Assembly: GCA_030017935.1 (NCBI GenBank)
Contig: JASEGF010000087.1
Span: 1 to 8,306, forward strand
Direction of reading: 5' to 3'
DNA: 8,306 nucleotides
Source: Bacteroidales bacterium
GTDB lineage: Bacteria > Bacteroidota > Bacteroidia > Bacteroidales > DTU049
Under the pieces are notes generated by a model. It had not been told where the DNA came from and searched no databases. It saw only the letters and a program-made list of their open reading frames with translations. The translations under genes were made by a program, and so were the position numbers. Positions 7,701-8,306 of this stretch are shown here, piece by piece (positions within the stretch are counted from its first letter, which is position 1; each line of letters begins with the position of its first letter).

Positions 7701-8306
7701 GTTTCACGTTCTATCAAAACTTCTGTACGTTCTATAGAGGTTAGCTCACCAGTATCCTCATCTACAAAATCCTCAATCCAATTACGTACAACTCGAGCAG
7801 CTAATTTTCTTCCTATATAATTTTTTAGATTTTTTTCATTAACTGCAACTTCTTCAGTTAAATTGAAAATTTCTAAAATTTCTTTATCAGTTTCATAGCC
7901 AATAGCACGCAGTAGAGTGGTCATAGGTACTTTCTTCTTTCTATCTATATATGAATACATCACACCTTGTATATCAGTAGTAAACTCTATCCAAGTTCCT
8001 TTGATAGGGATAATGCGAGCAGAATATATTAAACCACCATTAGGATGTCGAGTAGTCTCGAAAAATACACCAGGACTACGATGCATTTGAGACACAACAA
8101 CTCTCTCAGCACCATTGATTACAAAAGTTCCTTTAGGAGTCATATAAGGAATAGGACCCAAATATACATCTTGAGTTACAGCTTCGAAGTCTTCATGTTC
8201 TGGATCAGTACAATATAGATAAAGTCGAGCTTTGAATGGTACATTATATGTAAGGCCACGTTCCATACATTCCTCAATAGAATATCTTGGTGGATCCACA
8301 TAATAA
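4706..8306 (-). CDS. rpoB: RNA polymerase beta subunit (5' end outside window)
   Basis: Beta subunit of DNA-directed RNA polymerase; with beta' it forms the catalytic cleft that makes all cellular RNA from NTPs. The frame is open to the right edge: 1199 residues are visible from the first full codon at 8305, and by alignment from memory about 70 to 80 N-terminal residues are missing. The GTG at 8299 is an internal Val, not the start. Visible landmarks (window residue numbers): TFVINGAERVVVSQ in the beta1/protrusion region; the rifampicin region LSQLLDQTNPLSELTHKRR near 400-418; PIETPEGPNIGLI shortly after; NYEDAI with Glu707/Asp708 (E. coli E813/D814); flap; a charged insertion at about 830-945 where E. 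coli has its SI2 domain; GDKMAGRHGNKG with Lys977 and Lys985 (E. coli K1065/K1073); and the C-terminal clamp motif FGGQRFGEMEVWSLEAFGA. It ends ITFEE-TAG, 10 bases before the rpoC ATG. No frameshift or intein is seen. The pocket positions equivalent to F514 and M515 are both Leu. Confidence 0.99.
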   Translation of the reverse strand, partial: YYVDPPRYSIEECMERGLTYNVPFKARLYLYCTDPEHEDFEAVTQDVYLGPIPYMTPKGTFVINGAERVVVSQMHRSPGVFFETTRHPNGGLIYSARIIPIKGTWIEFTTDIQGVMYSYIDRKKKVPMTTLLRAIGYETDKEILEIFNLTEEVAVNEKNLKNYIGRKLAARVVRNWIEDFVDEDTGELTSIERTEVLIERETIIEEFHIPIILKSNAETILFHRDDINTDDYSVLFNTLQKDPANNQREALEYIYRQLRNAEPPDKETALQIIDKLFFSDKKYDLGEVGRFKINKKLERDTVDINQRVLTHQDIIDIIKYLINLINNKTDVDDIDHLSNRRVRTVGEQLYMQFGVGLARMARTIRERMNVRDNEVFKPIDLINAKALSSVINTFFGTNQLSQLLDQTNPLSELTHKRRISALGPGGLTRERAGFEVRDVHYTHYGRLCPIETPEGPNIGLINSLTVYSRINDLGFIETPYRRVINGVVQMDEEPIYLSAEDEEFYYIAPANTLLDKNGLIVEEQLMCRYSADFPVVPREQINFMDVATNQIASVSASLIPFLENDDANRALMGSNMMRQAVPLLNPEVPIVATGIESKVAESSRVLINAEYDGVVEYVDAKKIIIKYDLDKNAKLASFNDDSTTYELTKFLRTNQNTIINLIPIVRKGDKVKKGQVLCEGFATKDGELALGRNLLVAFMPWKGYNYEDAIVISERVLKEDLFTSLHIEEFSTEVRETKRGIEELTNDIPNVSIEATKDLDNNGIIRIGAEVTEGDILIGKITPKGETDPTPEERLLRAIFGDKAGDVKDASLKTPPGSAGTVIDTKLFSRLSKNKKEKEKEKHLVEKADAEFEKEASALRDKLIKKLISITEGTVSNGVFNKYKVELIAKGEKFSAKLLQRIENYLDINPENWTSDNEKNKLIKQVLHNYEIKYKDIYGKLQRQKYTLSVGDDLPSGIVKLAKVYIATKRKLKVGDKMAGRHGNKGIVAKIVPEADMPFLADGTPVDVVLNPLGVPSRMNLGQIYETVLGWAGKKLGVHFATPIFDGATIEETNEYIRKAGLPDNGQVYLYDGGTGDRFDQPTTVGIIYMMKLHHLVDDKMHARSIGPYSLITQQPLGGKSHFGGQRFGEMEVWSLEAFGASHILREILTVKSDDVTGRAKAYEAIVKGNNLPEPGIPESFNVLVHELRGLGLKITFEE
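5780..5810 (-). repeat. A-rich hexanucleotide tract (GAAAAA x3) inside rpoB
   Basis: The coding strand has two runs of six A split by one T, then three tandem GAAAAA units. It encodes the Lys/Glu stretch KNKKEKEKEK (window residues 833-842) in the insertion at the E. coli SI2 site. The reading frame is intact. The length could vary in steps of two residues (KE) between strains without breaking the frame; that is inference from the repeat unit. Confidence 0.6.

Noticed and set aside
8290..8299. Palindrome GTGGATCCAC and a GTG codon near the right edge, as a possible gene start
   Set aside because: The frame stays open upstream to the window edge (Tyr-Tyr-Val-Asp), and the sequence aligns with the interior of RpoB, so the gene is cut by the edge and does not start here.

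Overview
The window is a single minus-strand transcription unit carrying the RNA polymerase core genes: the 3' part of rpoB (beta subunit, 5' end cut by the right edge), a complete rpoC (beta' subunit), and a small DUF3467-family gene. A convincing intrinsic terminator follows. Coding sequence fills positions 102 to 8306, and only about 100 bases at the left end are non-coding.

The organism is very probably a member of the Bacteroidota. The reasons are the RpoB and RpoC sequences (for example the GLTY..P.KA start region, the KPQKS...EIIENP insertion before the bridge helix, and VTEKKVRRERMGHIQL in the beta' zinc region), the DUF3467 gene directly behind rpoC, and start codons without a Shine-Dalgarno sequence. 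The wording of RpoC looks closer to Bacteroidales than to Flavobacteria, but that is an impression from memory and not a placement. Base composition is AT-rich, roughly one third G+C by eye, with A/T-ending codons preferred. This could fit a host-associated lineage.

Layout, read in the direction of transcription (right to left): rpoB runs from the right edge to 4706; 10 bases later rpoC starts at the ATG at 4695 and ends at 418; 4 bases later the DUF3467 gene runs from 413 to 102; 25 bases after its stop lies a 10-bp hairpin with a long T-rich tail (76 to 32). The three genes are thus likely co-transcribed and terminated together. Beta and beta' form the catalytic core of RNA polymerase. The DUF3467 protein has no established function that I know of, but its position makes it a candidate partner or regulator of the polymerase.

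I found no mobile element, CRISPR array, RNA gene, intein or intron. This is mostly an ordinary housekeeping region. The points worth a second look are the DUF3467 linkage, a Leu-Leu replacement in the rifampicin pocket, a Glu at the fidaxomicin 'sensitizer' position, and low-complexity tracts inside lineage-specific polymerase insertions.
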